Source: Comamonas denitrificans (lineage in GTDB: Bacteria > Pseudomonadota > Gammaproteobacteria > Burkholderiales > Burkholderiaceae_C). From it: a stretch of DNA of 33,074 bases. Location: assembly GCF_017368815.1 (NCBI RefSeq), contig NZ_JAFNME010000028.1, positions 1 through 33,074 of the forward strand, in the 5' to 3' direction. Positions 24,766 through 33,074 of the stretch are shown here, one piece after another; within the stretch, counting starts at the first letter, position 1; each line of letters opens with the position of its first letter. The position numbers were made by a program, and so were the translations under genes. A model generated the notes under the pieces. It had not been told where the DNA came from and ran no database searches. It saw only the letters and a list, made by a program, of their open reading frames with translations.

Positions 24766-25197
24766 ATGGCCATCAACTTTCGCAAGCGCCGCACCGAAGA
24801 GCCTGAGATCAACCTGATCCCCTTCATCGATGTGCTGCTGGTCATCCTCATCTTTTTGATGCTGACCACCACCTACAGCAAATTCACTGAAATGGAATTG
24901 ACCCTGCCCAGCGCCGATACCGAGCAGCTGCGCGACCGGCCCAAAGAAGTCATCGTCAGCATTGCCGCCGATGGCCGCTACGCCGTAGGCAAAGATGCGC
25001 TGCAAGACCGCAGTGTCGAGGGCATCGCCAGCGCCCTGACCCGCCATGCCCCGGCCGGCAAGGACAGCATCGTCATCATCAGCGCCGATGCCAATGCACC
25101 GCACCAATCGGTCGTCTCGGCCATGGAAGCGGCGCGGCGGGCCGGGCTGTCGCAAATTACCTTTGCCACCCAAGCGACCTCCGCTGCAGGCCAATAA
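24766..25197 (+). CDS. exbD: ExbD/TolR-family biopolymer transport protein
   Basis: The 143-residue partner of ExbB has a short cytoplasmic N-terminus (RKRRTEEPEINLIPFIDVLLVILIFLMLTT) whose membrane helix carries the aspartate needed for proton translocation (IDVLLV), then a periplasmic ExbD domain (about 45-143) ending in ARRAGLSQITFAT. GGAGGA precedes ATG 24766. The following lpxK frame is open from inside this gene. Confidence 0.94.
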   Translation: MAINFRKRRTEEPEINLIPFIDVLLVILIFLMLTTTYSKFTEMELTLPSADTEQLRDRPKEVIVSIAADGRYAVGKDALQDRSVEGIASALTRHAPAGKDSIVIISADANAPHQSVVSAMEAARRAGLSQITFATQATSAAGQ

Positions 25198-25222
25198 GCA
25201 GCCAGCCACCCTCCGCGCTGCC

Positions 25223-26269
25223 TTGCCCAATCGCCCACCGCCCCCGCCTGCTTTCAGTGGCCAGCGCTCCCCATGGCAGCGCCGGGGCCTGGGGATGCGC
25301 CTGCTGTGGCCACTTTCGCAGCTGTACCGGGGACTGCAGGCTTGGCATGCCCGCCGCCAGCGCCCCATCCACGCCGGGGTGCCCGTCATCGTCGTGGGCA
25401 ATGTGATTGCTGGCGGGGCTGGCAAAACCCCCGTCACCCAAGCCGTGGTCACCTATTTGCAGCAGCACGGCTGGCAGCCGGGCATTGTCTCGCGCGGCTA
25501 TGGCCGCCGCACCACCGATTGCCGCCAAGCCCTGCCCGACAGCCCTGCCCATGAAGTGGGTGACGAGCCCGCCCTGCTGGCCCGCACCACCGGCGCACCG
25601 GTCTTTGTGGCCCGCCAGCGCATCGAGGCCGTGCAGGCCTTGCGGGCGCACTACCCGGCCACCAACATCATCGTCAGCGACGATGGCTTGCAGCACTTGG
25701 CGCTGGCCCGGGATATTGAGCTGTGCGTTTTCAACGAGGACGGCATCGGCAACGGCTGGCTGCTGCCCGCTGGCCCGCTGCGCGAACCCTGGCCACGCCC
25801 AGTCACCGCCACGCTGTACGCAGGCCAACCACCCCAGCCCATGGGCAGCGCCCCAGCGTTTGCGCTGCAGCGCCGCTTGGCCCCCACGGCCTACAACGGC
25901 CTGGGCGAGCACATTGATTTGCTCACCCTGGCCCAGCAACCCGTAGAAGCCGTGGCCGCCATTGCCCGCCCTGGCGCCTTTTTTGCCATGCTCCAGGCCC
26001 AAGGCATCCCCTTGGCCACCACCCAAAGCCTGCCAGACCATGCCGACTTTGCCCATTTTTCACGCCAGTGCGGCCACGACACCCCCTTGCTCTGCACCGA
26101 AAAAGATGCCCGCAAGCTGTGGTGCCAGCACCCCCAGGCCTGGGCCGTGCCGCTGCAATTGCAGCTACCGACCGATTTTTGGGATTTGCTCGCGCGCGAA
26201 TTGGCCAAGCTGCAGCCCACCAACAGCCCGCCAGAGCACGTGAACGCCACTACCATTAGCCCTTTTTAG
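25223..26269 (+). CDS. lpxK: Tetraacyldisaccharide 4'-kinase
   Basis: LpxK phosphorylates the 4' position of the lipid A disaccharide precursor at the inner membrane. Recognisable are the membrane-associated N-terminus [15 protein letters not shown], the P-loop region [48 protein letters not shown] and the Walker B-like [22 protein letters not shown]. The start is uncertain: ATG 25295 would cut into the conserved N-terminus seen in homologues, so TTG 25223 is preferred (348 residues), though it has no clear ribosome binding site. The order lpxK-trm112-kdsB matches E. coli lpxK-ycaR-kdsB; msbA is replaced here by exbBD. Confidence 0.9.
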   Translation: MPNRPPPPPAFSGQRSPWQRRGLGMRLLWPLSQLYRGLQAWHARRQRPIHAGVPVIVVGNVIAGGAGKTPVTQAVVTYLQQHGWQPGIVSRGYGRRTTDCRQALPDSPAHEVGDEPALLARTTGAPVFVARQRIEAVQALRAHYPATNIIVSDDGLQHLALARDIELCVFNEDGIGNGWLLPAGPLREPWPRPVTATLYAGQPPQPMGSAPAFALQRRLAPTAYNGLGEHIDLLTLAQQPVEAVAAIARPGAFFAMLQAQGIPLATTQSLPDHADFAHFSRQCGHDTPLLCTEKDARKLWCQHPQAWAVPLQLQLPTDFWDLLARELAKLQPTNSPPEHVNATTISPF

Positions 26270-26285
26270 ACAACCTGAGCGCACT

Positions 26286-26477
26286 ATGGATGCCAAACTT
26301 CTCGAACTGCTGGTCTGCCCCGTGACCAAAGGCCCCCTCACCTACGACCGCGAACACCAAGAGCTAATCTCGCGCAGCGCCCGCCTGGCCTACCCGGTGC
26401 GCGATGGCATTCCCATCTTGCTCGAAGGCGAAGCCCGCACCTTGAGCGACGATGAACTCCAAGCCCTGGCCCCATGA
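26286..26477 (+). CDS. Trm112-family small protein (YcaR-like)
   Basis: This 63-residue protein belongs to the Trm112/UPF0434 family ([34 protein letters not shown]). Eukaryotic members are zinc-binding activators of methyltransferases; the bacterial role is not established. The cysteine pair of many relatives (CPxC) is reduced to one cysteine (CPVT), so zinc binding is doubtful. Its stop overlaps the kdsB start (ATGA, 26474-26477), indicating translational coupling. Confidence 0.92.
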   Translation: MDAKLLELLVCPVTKGPLTYDREHQELISRSARLAYPVRDGIPILLEGEARTLSDDELQALAP

Positions 26478-27262
26478 GCTTTCACGTTTTGATCCCGGCG
26501 CGGCTGGCCTCCGCGCGCCTGCCGAACAAACCCCTGGCCGACATTGGCGGTGCCCCCATGGTGGTGCGTGTTGCCCAGCAAGCGCTGCGCAGTCAAGCGG
26601 CCCAAGTGGTGGTGGCCGCTGACAGCGCCGCCATTGCCGATGCCTGTGCCGCCCACGGCATTCGCGCTGTTTTGACCGACCCCGACCACCCCAGCGGCAG
26701 CGACCGCTTGGCCCAGGCCTGCGCCCTGCTCGGCCTGGACGGAGATGCCATGGTGGTCAATGTGCAAGGCGATGAGCCGCTGATCGACCCGGCACTCATC
26801 AACGCCGTGGCCCAGGTGCTGGCCCACACCCCGCAAGCGAGCATGGGCACCGCCGCCCACCCAGTGCATAACCTGCAGGATTACCAAAACCCCAACGTGG
26901 TCAAAGTGGTGTGCAACGCCCAGGGCCTGGCCCATTACTTCAGCCGCGCCCCCATCCCTTGGCACCGCGACCAGGCGGGTACGCAGTGGTGGGATGGCAA
27001 CAGTGCCGCTGCCCATGCCACCTCCTTTGCACCGCTGCGCCATATCGGCATCTACGCCTACCGTGCCGGGTTTTTACGCCAATTTCCCACCCTCCCCCCG
27101 GCCCCCACCGAACAGGTCGAGGCCCTGGAGCAGCTGCGCGCCCTGTGGCACGGCCACGCCATTGCCGTACACACTGCCGCCCAGGCTCCTGGCCCAGGGG
27201 TGGACACCCCCGAGGATTTAGCGCGGGTGCGCCATCTTTGGGCGCAAATAGCATTAAATTAA
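26474..27262 (+). CDS. kdsB: 3-deoxy-manno-octulosonate cytidylyltransferase
   Basis: KdsB activates KDO with CTP to CMP-KDO for the lipopolysaccharide inner core. The 262-residue product shows the nucleotidyltransferase N-terminus ([21 protein letters not shown]), [27 protein letters not shown], ISxxPIPW-like RAPIPWHRD, and [15 protein letters not shown] with [12 protein letters not shown]. Length fits the family (about 248-260). It follows lpxK and trm112 in a lipid A/KDO operon. Its stop codon abuts a palindromic element. Confidence 0.96.
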   Translation: MSFHVLIPARLASARLPNKPLADIGGAPMVVRVAQQALRSQAAQVVVAADSAAIADACAAHGIRAVLTDPDHPSGSDRLAQACALLGLDGDAMVVNVQGDEPLIDPALINAVAQVLAHTPQASMGTAAHPVHNLQDYQNPNVVKVVCNAQGLAHYFSRAPIPWHRDQAGTQWWDGNSAAAHATSFAPLRHIGIYAYRAGFLRQFPTLPPAPTEQVEALEQLRALWHGHAIAVHTAAQAPGPGVDTPEDLARVRHLWAQIALN

Positions 27263-27347
27263 TAGCTGTTTCCGCTTTAAATACAACGTTTTCAGATACT
27301 TAAAGCCCTGAAATGCTGATTATTCAAGCGGAAAAAGCTCTTTTAAA
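27261..27347. repeat. Palindromic AGCT element, copy 5 (kdsB-adk)
   Basis: AGCTGTTTCCGCTT (27265-27278) and AAGCGGAAAAAGCT (27326-27339) match as an inverted repeat at 13 of 14 positions; the end is TTTTAAA. The interior shares GCTTTAAATAC and TTTCAGATACTT with copy 2. This is the best preserved copy. The remaining 180 bp before adk should contain the adk promoter, but no strong -35/-10 pair is evident. Confidence 0.8.
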
Positions 27348-27426
27348 TAAAGCCACCGCCTTCTCTGCTGGGCCAGTCCCAGCGATTGGTGCTTGCAAAA
27401 GCCATGCTGCAGTGCAAAATTTGTAA

Positions 27427-28188
<762 letters not shown>

Positions 28189-28222
28189 AACCCCTGGCCA
28201 CGCCATGCGGCCTTTGCGCCAT

Positions 28223-28254
28223 AAAAAAAGCCCCTGTTCGCAGGGGCTTTTTTT
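28223..28254. terminator. Bidirectional terminator between adk and asparaginase
   Basis: AAAAAAAGCCCCTG (28223-28236) and CAGGGGCTTTTTTT (28241-28254) form a perfect stem with a TTCG tetraloop. T tracts in both orientations serve the convergent adk and asparaginase genes; the last bases overlap the asparaginase stop codon. Confidence 0.93.
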
Positions 28255-29263
28255 ATGGCGAGGGCCCAGGGGGGACAGAGGGCGACATGCAGCGCAGCAT
28301 CAAGCTGATGCGGGCTTTGAGCGGCGGCAAATCCACCACCTCGGCATCATCTTGGCCCGGCGCTTGCACGATGCGGCCCTCAACGCAACGGGTGGTACGC
28401 ACAATCAGCACCCCCGCCGCCCGCGCACGCTGCAGCGCCGGCAACCACGCCGCATGCACCGTTCCATTGCCGGTGCCCGCCACCACCAGGCCGCGCACCC
28501 CGGCAGCAACCAAGGCATCCACCCCCTCAGCCCGCGCCCCGGCATGGCTGGTGACCACCTCCACCCACGGCCAAGGCAAGGGGGGCAGGGGCACGGCATT
28601 TTTAACCACCACCTGCTGCGGCAGGCGCTGTGCCCAGCGCAGCCGCCCCTCCTCCACCCACGCCACAGGGCCGGCGGGGGCCGAGCTCAACGCATGCACC
28701 TGGTAGGCATGGGCTTTGCGCACCGCAGCGGCGCTGTGCACCTCCCCCGCCGCCACCACCAGCACCGGCTGGCCTGCCTGCGCCCAGGCCAGCGCCCCCT
28801 CATCCACCGCACAGACCAAGGCATCGCGCAGATTGGCCGGGCCATCGGCCGATAAGGCACTGGCCGGGCGCATGGCACAGGTCAATACCACCGGCTTGCC
28901 CGCAGGCAGCACGCACTGCAAAAACCAGGCGGTTTCTTCCAAGGTATCCGTGCCGTGGGTAATCACAACAGCGGCCACCTGCGGATCGGCCAGCTGCTGC
29001 CCGCACGCCTGGGCCAAAGCCAGCCAATCGCCATCGCCGATGTCTTTGCTATCGAGTTGGCGCACCTGCTGGGGCCGCACCACACAACCGGCTGGCACCG
29101 CAATGCCCCCCAGCAAGTCTTGCGCCGCAATTTGCCCCGCTTGGTAGCCCACGCCGCTGGCACTGCCGGTACCGGCAATCGTGCCCCCCATGCCCAGCAG
29201 GGCCAGGGTGTTGGCAACGGTGCTGGCGTTCGTACTGGTGTTTTGCCTCATGGCTGCTTGCAT
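28253..29263 (-). CDS. L-asparaginase (type II-like)
   Basis: This amidohydrolase converts asparagine to aspartate and ammonia. The product of about 336 residues has the catalytic threonine motif LLGMGGTIAGT near the N-terminus, VVITHGTDTLEETAWFL with the second catalytic triad, TCAMRPASALSADGPANLRDAL, and the C-terminal GLVVAGTGNGTVH. No convincing signal peptide precedes GGTIA, so a cytoplasmic location is likely. Starts at ATG 29261-29263 or 29249-29251 are both possible. It is divergent from lexA, and the 54-bp gap contains the SOS box. Confidence 0.92.
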   Translation of the reverse strand: MQAAMRQNTSTNASTVANTLALLGMGGTIAGTGSASGVGYQAGQIAAQDLLGGIAVPAGCVVRPQQVRQLDSKDIGDGDWLALAQACGQQLADPQVAAVVITHGTDTLEETAWFLQCVLPAGKPVVLTCAMRPASALSADGPANLRDALVCAVDEGALAWAQAGQPVLVVAAGEVHSAAAVRKAHAYQVHALSSAPAGPVAWVEEGRLRWAQRLPQQVVVKNAVPLPPLPWPWVEVVTSHAGARAEGVDALVAAGVRGLVVAGTGNGTVHAAWLPALQRARAAGVLIVRTTRCVEGRIVQAPGQDDAEVVDLPPLKARISLMLRCMSPSVPPGPSP

Positions 29264-29309
29264 CCCCAAACAAACTGGTTAAAAATACAGTGACTGTACA
29301 AATTCACAG
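29258..29309 (+). promoter_or_regulatory. lexA promoter with SOS box
   Basis: CTGT-N8-ACAG (29294-29309, CTGTACAAATTCACAG) matches the LexA consensus exactly and lies 8 bp before the lexA start, overlapping its ribosome binding site AGGA. TTGCAT (29258-29263) and TAAAAA (29280-29285), 16 bp apart, are candidate -35 and -10 elements. Autorepression by LexA is expected; effect on the divergent asparaginase gene is possible. Confidence 0.85.
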
Positions 29310-29317
29310 GAACCACC

Positions 29318-29953
29318 ATGGCCCTGCCTAAACTCACCGCCCGCCAGCAAGAGGTGTTGGAACTCATCCAAACCTCCATCACCGCTACCGGGGCCCCCCC
29401 CACCCGGGCAGAAATTGCCCAGGCACTGGGCTTTAAATCGGCCAATGCCGCCGAAGAGCACCTGAAAGCCCTGGCCCGCAAAGGCGCCATTGAGCTGGTC
29501 AGCGGTACCTCGCGCGGTATCCGGTTGCGCCTGCACGCCGCGCAGGAGCAGGTCACCCAACTGGCCAGCACCTTGGTCCTGCCCCTGATTGGCCGGGTGG
29601 CCGCTGGCTCGCCCATTCTTGCGCAGGAGCATATTGACACCACCCACAGTGTGCCCGAGAGCATGTTTGAGCGCCGCCCCGACTACCTGCTGCGCGTGCG
29701 TGGCATGTCCATGCGCGACCTGGGCATCCTCGATGGCGACTTGCTCGCCGTGCAGGCGACCCAACAAGCACGCAGCGGCCAGATTGTGGTGGCGCGCCTT
29801 GATGATGAAGTCACCGTCAAACGCCTGGAGCTGTTGCCCACCGGTGCCCGTCTGCACCCGGCCAACCCCGATTACCCCATCATCGAAGTGCGCGATGCGG
29901 AAAGCTTTGCCATTGAAGGCTTGGCCGTTGGCTTGGTGCGCCCCGGGCTGTAA
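29318..29953 (+). CDS. lexA: SOS repressor LexA
   Basis: LexA represses SOS genes and cleaves itself when stimulated by RecA filaments. The 211-residue product has the N-terminal winged helix (1-about 70: [43 protein letters not shown]), the cleavage site A96-G97 (VAAGSPILA), and the S24 peptidase domain with S131 (GMSMRD) and K168 (VTVKRL). The repressor appears fully functional. It converges with tex with only 11 bp between the stop codons. Confidence 0.97.
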   Translation: MALPKLTARQQEVLELIQTSITATGAPPTRAEIAQALGFKSANAAEEHLKALARKGAIELVSGTSRGIRLRLHAAQEQVTQLASTLVLPLIGRVAAGSPILAQEHIDTTHSVPESMFERRPDYLLRVRGMSMRDLGILDGDLLAVQATQQARSGQIVVARLDDEVTVKRLELLPTGARLHPANPDYPIIEVRDAESFAIEGLAVGLVRPGL

Positions 29954-29973
29954 GCGCCGGGGTGTTACTTTTT
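29941..29973 (+). terminator. Possible terminator at the lexA stop
   Basis: CCCCGG (29941-29946) and CCGGGG (29957-29962) can pair across a 10-base loop that contains the lexA stop codon; TTACTTTTT follows. The stem is short, so this is a weak candidate. It also overlaps the end of tex on the other strand. Confidence 0.4.
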
Positions 29974-32373
29974 CAAGCCTTGTAGCTTGGCAAAGGCCGA
30001 TGCCATGGCGCTGTGCCCAGCAGCCCCACCGGGCTGATGATCGCGGCGCTCACCACGGTCACCGCGCCGCGCGGGCGCATTGCCCCCCCGGCCTGCAGCT
30101 TCAAAACGATTGTCACGCGGGCCATCACGGCGGGCGGGGGCGGCATCCAGCTTCATCGTCAGGCTGATGCGCTTGCGCGGTGCATCCACCTCCAGCACTT
30201 TGACTTTCACAATCTGGCCGGTTTTCACCACCTCGCGGGCATCTTCGACAAACTTGTGGCTCAGTTGGCTGACGTGGACCAAACCATCTTGGTGTACGCC
30301 CAAATCGACAAACGCCCCAAACTGCGCCACGTTGCTGACGGTGCCCTCCAGCACCATGCCTTCTTTTAAGTCGGCAATGCTTTCCACCCCGTCATTGAAG
30401 CGAGCAACGACAAAATCAGGGCGCGGGTCACGGCCTGGCTTTTCCAGCTCACCCAAAATATCGCGCACCGTGATGGCGCCAAAGCGCTCATCGGCAAACT
30501 GGGCGGGGTTGAGTTTTTGCAACTGTTCGCTGCGCCCCATGAGCGCCTCGATCGGGGTCTTGGTGGCCTGCAAAATTCGCTCGACCACGGGATAAGTTTC
30601 GGGATGAACGCCGGTCATGTCCAAAGGATTGACCCCACCGCGAATGCGCAAAAACCCTGCCGCTTGTTCAAAGGTTTTGGGCCCCAGGCCGCTGACTTCA
30701 AGCAATTGCTTGCGGCTTTGAAAGCGCCCATGGGCATCGCGCCAGCGCACCACCGATTTGGCCACCGTGGCCGACAGGCCTGACACCCGCGCCAGCAGTG
30801 GGGCCGAGGCGGTATTCAAATCCACGCCCACGGCGTTCACACAGTCTTCCACCACACTGCCCAACTGGCGGGCCAAGTCGCTTTGGTTCACATCGTGCTG
30901 GTACTGGCCCACGCCAATGCTTTTAGGGTCGATCTTGACCAGCTCGGCCAGCGGGTCTTGCAAGCGCCGGGCAATGCTGACCGCACCGCGCAGGCTGACA
31001 TCGACATCCGGCAGCTCCTGGCTGGCAAACTCGCTGGCCGAATACACCGAAGCGCCCGCCTCGCTCACCACTATCTTTTGTAGAGCTGCTAGCGCTTTAC
31101 CAGATTGCGTTTGCGCCGTTTTTTCTACCAATTTAATCACATCGGCTGCCAGCTTATCGGTCTCGCGGCTGGCGGTGCCGTTGCCAATGGCAATCAGCTG
31201 CACGCCATGGCGCTGCACCAGGGCGGCCAGGGTCAAGACACTGCCCTCCCAATCGCGGCGCGGCTCGTGGGGATAGACCGTGGTGGTCTCCAGCAGCTTG
31301 CCGGTGCTATCGACCACAGCCACTTTCACGCCGGTGCGAATCCCAGGGTCCAGCCCCATCACAGCCCGAGGCCCGGCGGGGGCGGCCAAGAGCAGGTCGC
31401 GCAGGTTGTCGCCAAAGACTTTGATGGCCACAGCCTCGGCGGCTTCGCGCAAACGGGTAAACAGGTCGCGCTCAATGGACAGGCTCAGCTTCACGCGCCA
31501 TGTCCAGGTGACGCATTTGCGCAGCAGGTCATCGCTCTTGCGGTTTTGGTGGCTCCAGCCCAGGTGCAGGGCAATGTGGCCTTCGGCCAGGCTCATCTGC
31601 CCCAAAACGGGCTCTTGGGGCTGCACCAGCTTGGCATCCAAAATCTCCAGGCTGCGGCCCCGAAAAACGGCCAGCGCCCGGTGCGAAGGAATGCGGCCAA
31701 TGGGCTCTTCGTAATCAAAATAATCACGGAACTTGGCCACTTCGGGCTCTTGCTCATTCTTGCCTGCCACCAGGCTGGAGCGCAGCAGGCCATCGGCCCA
31801 CAGCCATTCGCGCAGCTTTTGCACCAGCGCCGCATCCTCAGCCCAGCGCTCGGACAAAATGTCGCGCACGCCATCGAGCACGGCTTGGGGAGTGGAAAAA
31901 TCCGGGCCTGGCTTGCCATCGTCAAGCACCGTGGCCGGCTGGCAATAGGCTTGGGCGTGTTCGTGGGGATCGAGCGTGGGGTCGGCCAGCAACTGATCGG
32001 CCAGCGGCTCAATGCCGAACTCTTTGGCAATTTGGCCTTTGGTGCGGCGCTTTTGCTTGAACGGCAGGTAAATATCTTCCAGCTCTTGCTTGGTGGCCAC
32101 TTGGGCAATCGCCAAGCGCAAGGCATCGGTCAGCTTGCCTTGCTCATCAATGGCTTTGAGCACGGTGCCGCGCCGCTCATCCAGCTCGCGCAGGTAGGCC
32201 AGGCGCACTTGCAGCTCACGCAGCTGGGCATCGTCCAGCCCGCCCGTGGCCTCTTTGCGGTAACGGGCAATAAACGGCACCGTCGCCCCGCCATCCAATA
32301 ATTCCACGGCCGCCGTTACCTGTGCGGCCCCCACTTTTAACTCGGCGGCAATTTGCCCAATAATTTTTTGCAT
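29965..32373 (-). CDS. tex: Tex-family S1 RNA-binding transcription accessory protein
   Basis: Tex is a conserved nucleic-acid-binding protein linked to transcription; its exact action is not settled. The 802-residue product has the N-terminal helical domain (IIGQIAAELKV, VPFIARYRKEATGGLDD), the YqgF-like domain (AVMGLDPGIRTGVKVAVVD, IAIGNGTASRETDKL), ASVYSASE, DVSLRGAVSIARRLQDPLAELVKIDPKSIGVGQYQHDV, helix-hairpin-helix repeats (NAVGVDLNTASAPLL, LLEVSGLGPKTFEQAAGFLRI) and an S1 domain (MVLEGTVSNVAQFGAFVDLGVHQDGLVHVSQLS). ATG 32371-32373 fits the family start. Residues about 420-432 (TQSGKALAALQ) look like an insertion next to KIVVSEAGAS and coincide with an AGCT-type repeat. Confidence 0.95.
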   Translation of the reverse strand: MQKIIGQIAAELKVGAAQVTAAVELLDGGATVPFIARYRKEATGGLDDAQLRELQVRLAYLRELDERRGTVLKAIDEQGKLTDALRLAIAQVATKQELEDIYLPFKQKRRTKGQIAKEFGIEPLADQLLADPTLDPHEHAQAYCQPATVLDDGKPGPDFSTPQAVLDGVRDILSERWAEDAALVQKLREWLWADGLLRSSLVAGKNEQEPEVAKFRDYFDYEEPIGRIPSHRALAVFRGRSLEILDAKLVQPQEPVLGQMSLAEGHIALHLGWSHQNRKSDDLLRKCVTWTWRVKLSLSIERDLFTRLREAAEAVAIKVFGDNLRDLLLAAPAGPRAVMGLDPGIRTGVKVAVVDSTGKLLETTTVYPHEPRRDWEGSVLTLAALVQRHGVQLIAIGNGTASRETDKLAADVIKLVEKTAQTQSGKALAALQKIVVSEAGASVYSASEFASQELPDVDVSLRGAVSIARRLQDPLAELVKIDPKSIGVGQYQHDVNQSDLARQLGSVVEDCVNAVGVDLNTASAPLLARVSGLSATVAKSVVRWRDAHGRFQSRKQLLEVSGLGPKTFEQAAGFLRIRGGVNPLDMTGVHPETYPVVERILQATKTPIEALMGRSEQLQKLNPAQFADERFGAITVRDILGELEKPGRDPRPDFVVARFNDGVESIADLKEGMVLEGTVSNVAQFGAFVDLGVHQDGLVHVSQLSHKFVEDAREVVKTGQIVKVKVLEVDAPRKRISLTMKLDAAPARRDGPRDNRFEAAGRGGNAPARRGDRGERRDHQPGGAAGHSAMASAFAKLQGLKK
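31074..31110. repeat. AGCT-type repeat remnant inside tex (copy 6)
   Basis: AGAGCTGCTAGCGCTTTA (31082-31099) resembles the arm of the intergenic AGCT elements and lies in tex where the protein is several residues longer than E. coli Tex, as remembered. Only one arm is clear, so this is tentative. Confidence 0.35.
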
Positions 32374-32672
32374 GCGCTCATGTGCCCAAAGCACGCTGAA
32401 AACCAGAAAGGGGGCGAGTTTGCCACAGCGCTGCCCAAGAGCCAGGGCTGCAACGGGCACTTGCCCACAGGAAATATGCGCTGCATGCAAAGACCCGCTG
32501 CAGTCACCACCGTGCCATAGGAGGCACAAAAGCGACGATAGCATCCGCTTATTAAGGCATTCAGCGCAATGCAAAGCATGTCAAAATGTTTCCACTGGCT
32601 CTTCACAAAAGAGCAAAAAACTTTCAGGCAAAGTCGCTGAAACGTCACGAAAGAACAAAAGAGGCCGCACGC
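32374..32672. other. Divergent intergenic region, tex to FimV-like gene
   Basis: This 299-bp region contains no supported gene. On the minus strand TTGACA (32585-32580 region) could be a -35 element for tex, but the -10 is unclear. GCTCTT/AAGAGC near 32598-32614 forms a small hairpin without a T tract. Promoters for both genes should lie here. Confidence 0.4.
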
Positions 32673-33074
32673 GTGCGATTAAGAAATCAATTTCTAGGGA
32701 TAGCTTGCCTTACCGCAGCAGCGCAGGCGTGTGCCCTGACCCTGGGCACGCCACAAAACCCCGTGGTGCTAGGGGCACCGCTGGATGTGCGCATCACCAT
32801 CGTTCCCGATCCCGGCCAGACGCTGGACAGCAGCTGCATCCAAGCCCAGGTGATGCAGGGCGAGGTCTTCACCCCCGTCCGCACCACCTTGATTGCACCA
32901 CAGACCCTGCGCATTCGTTCGCAACAAGCCATCAACGAACCCCTGGTCAGCCTGACGGTCAGCGCTGGCTGCAGCGGCCAAATCTCGCGCAGTTACACCT
33001 TGTTTGCCGACCCCCCGCAGCTGCTGCCCAGCACGCAACCCGCCGCCGCGTTGTCGCCAAGCCCTCCCCCAGAA
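32673..33074 (+). CDS. Exported protein with FimV-like N-terminus (partial)
   Basis: A frame open to the window end encodes at least 134 residues. It starts at GTG 32673 after AAGAGG (no ATG is in frame) with a signal peptide (VRLRNQFLGIACLTAAAQACA), then LTLGTPQNPVVLGAPLDVRITIVPD, a two-cysteine domain (SSCIQAQV ... SAGCSGQISRSY) and a Pro/Ala-rich stretch at the edge. The ALxLGxPxxxVxLGxPL opening and PVNEP-like segment (INEPLVSLTV) recall the N-terminal domain of FimV/HubP proteins, which act at the cell pole or in type IV pilus assembly. The assignment is tentative because the rest of the gene is missing. Confidence 0.6.
   Translation, partial: MRLRNQFLGIACLTAAAQACALTLGTPQNPVVLGAPLDVRITIVPDPGQTLDSSCIQAQVMQGEVFTPVRTTLIAPQTLRIRSQQAINEPLVSLTVSAGCSGQISRSYTLFADPPQLLPSTQPAAALSPSPPPE

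Noticed and set aside
32374-32574. Extended tex start 67 codons upstream
   Set aside because: The extra residues are Cys/Leu-rich and unconserved; the Tex family begins at MQKIIGQIAAEL.

Overview
This window looks like the chromosome of a betaproteobacterium of the order Burkholderiales, most likely the family Comamonadaceae. The support is the high GC content, the gene orders exbB-exbD-lpxK-trm112-kdsB-adk and iscR-iscS-iscU-iscA beside uvrB, Comamonadaceae-type AGCT-ended intergenic palindromes, and a LexA with a CTGT-N8-ACAG operator. The genus cannot be fixed from sequence reading alone.

Layout. (1) 1-6320, accessory region: the 3' end of an IS3-family transposase and its right terminus, which cuts off the end of a VF530/DUF2132 gene; then, all on the minus strand, a Type I restriction-modification locus in transcription order hsdM, a DUF1016/YhcG PD-(D/E)xK nuclease, hsdS and an AlbA_2-type ATP-binding protein. 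No hsdR is present. (2) 6323-6480: two tRNA-Val(CAC) genes in tandem, closed by a strong terminator. (3) 6551-10000, minus strand: dnaQ and an isc operon (iscR-iscS-iscU-iscA) whose IscU homologue has lost all three cluster-ligand cysteines. (4) 10062-12122: uvrB. (5) 12162-19412: a markedly GC-rich efflux cassette with a divergent TetR regulator, an operator palindrome, an outer-membrane lipoprotein channel, a HlyD-type adaptor, an RbbA-type ABC fusion and a YhhJ-type permease. (6) 19600-32373, housekeeping: tyrB-type aminotransferase, DODA-type dioxygenase, sodB, xseA, exbBD, lpxK, trm112, kdsB, adk, asparaginase, lexA, tex. (7) 32673-end: the 5' part of an exported protein with a FimV-like N-terminus.

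How the genes work together. The efflux cassette encodes a complete inner-membrane ABC pump, periplasmic adaptor and outer-membrane channel under one repressor. exbB to kdsB combines an energy-coupling proton channel with lipid A and KDO synthesis. lexA carries its own SOS box, and uvrB lies in the same window but has no visible SOS box.

Main points of interest: the cysteine-free IscU homologue; a 41-bp direct repeat (39/41 identical) bracketing the DUF1016 nuclease gene, which reads as a footprint of its insertion into an older hsdM-hsdS junction; a family of dispersed palindromic elements, two of which appear to have been absorbed into coding sequence (rbbA, tex); and an 11-bp iteron-like tandem repeat near the left edge.
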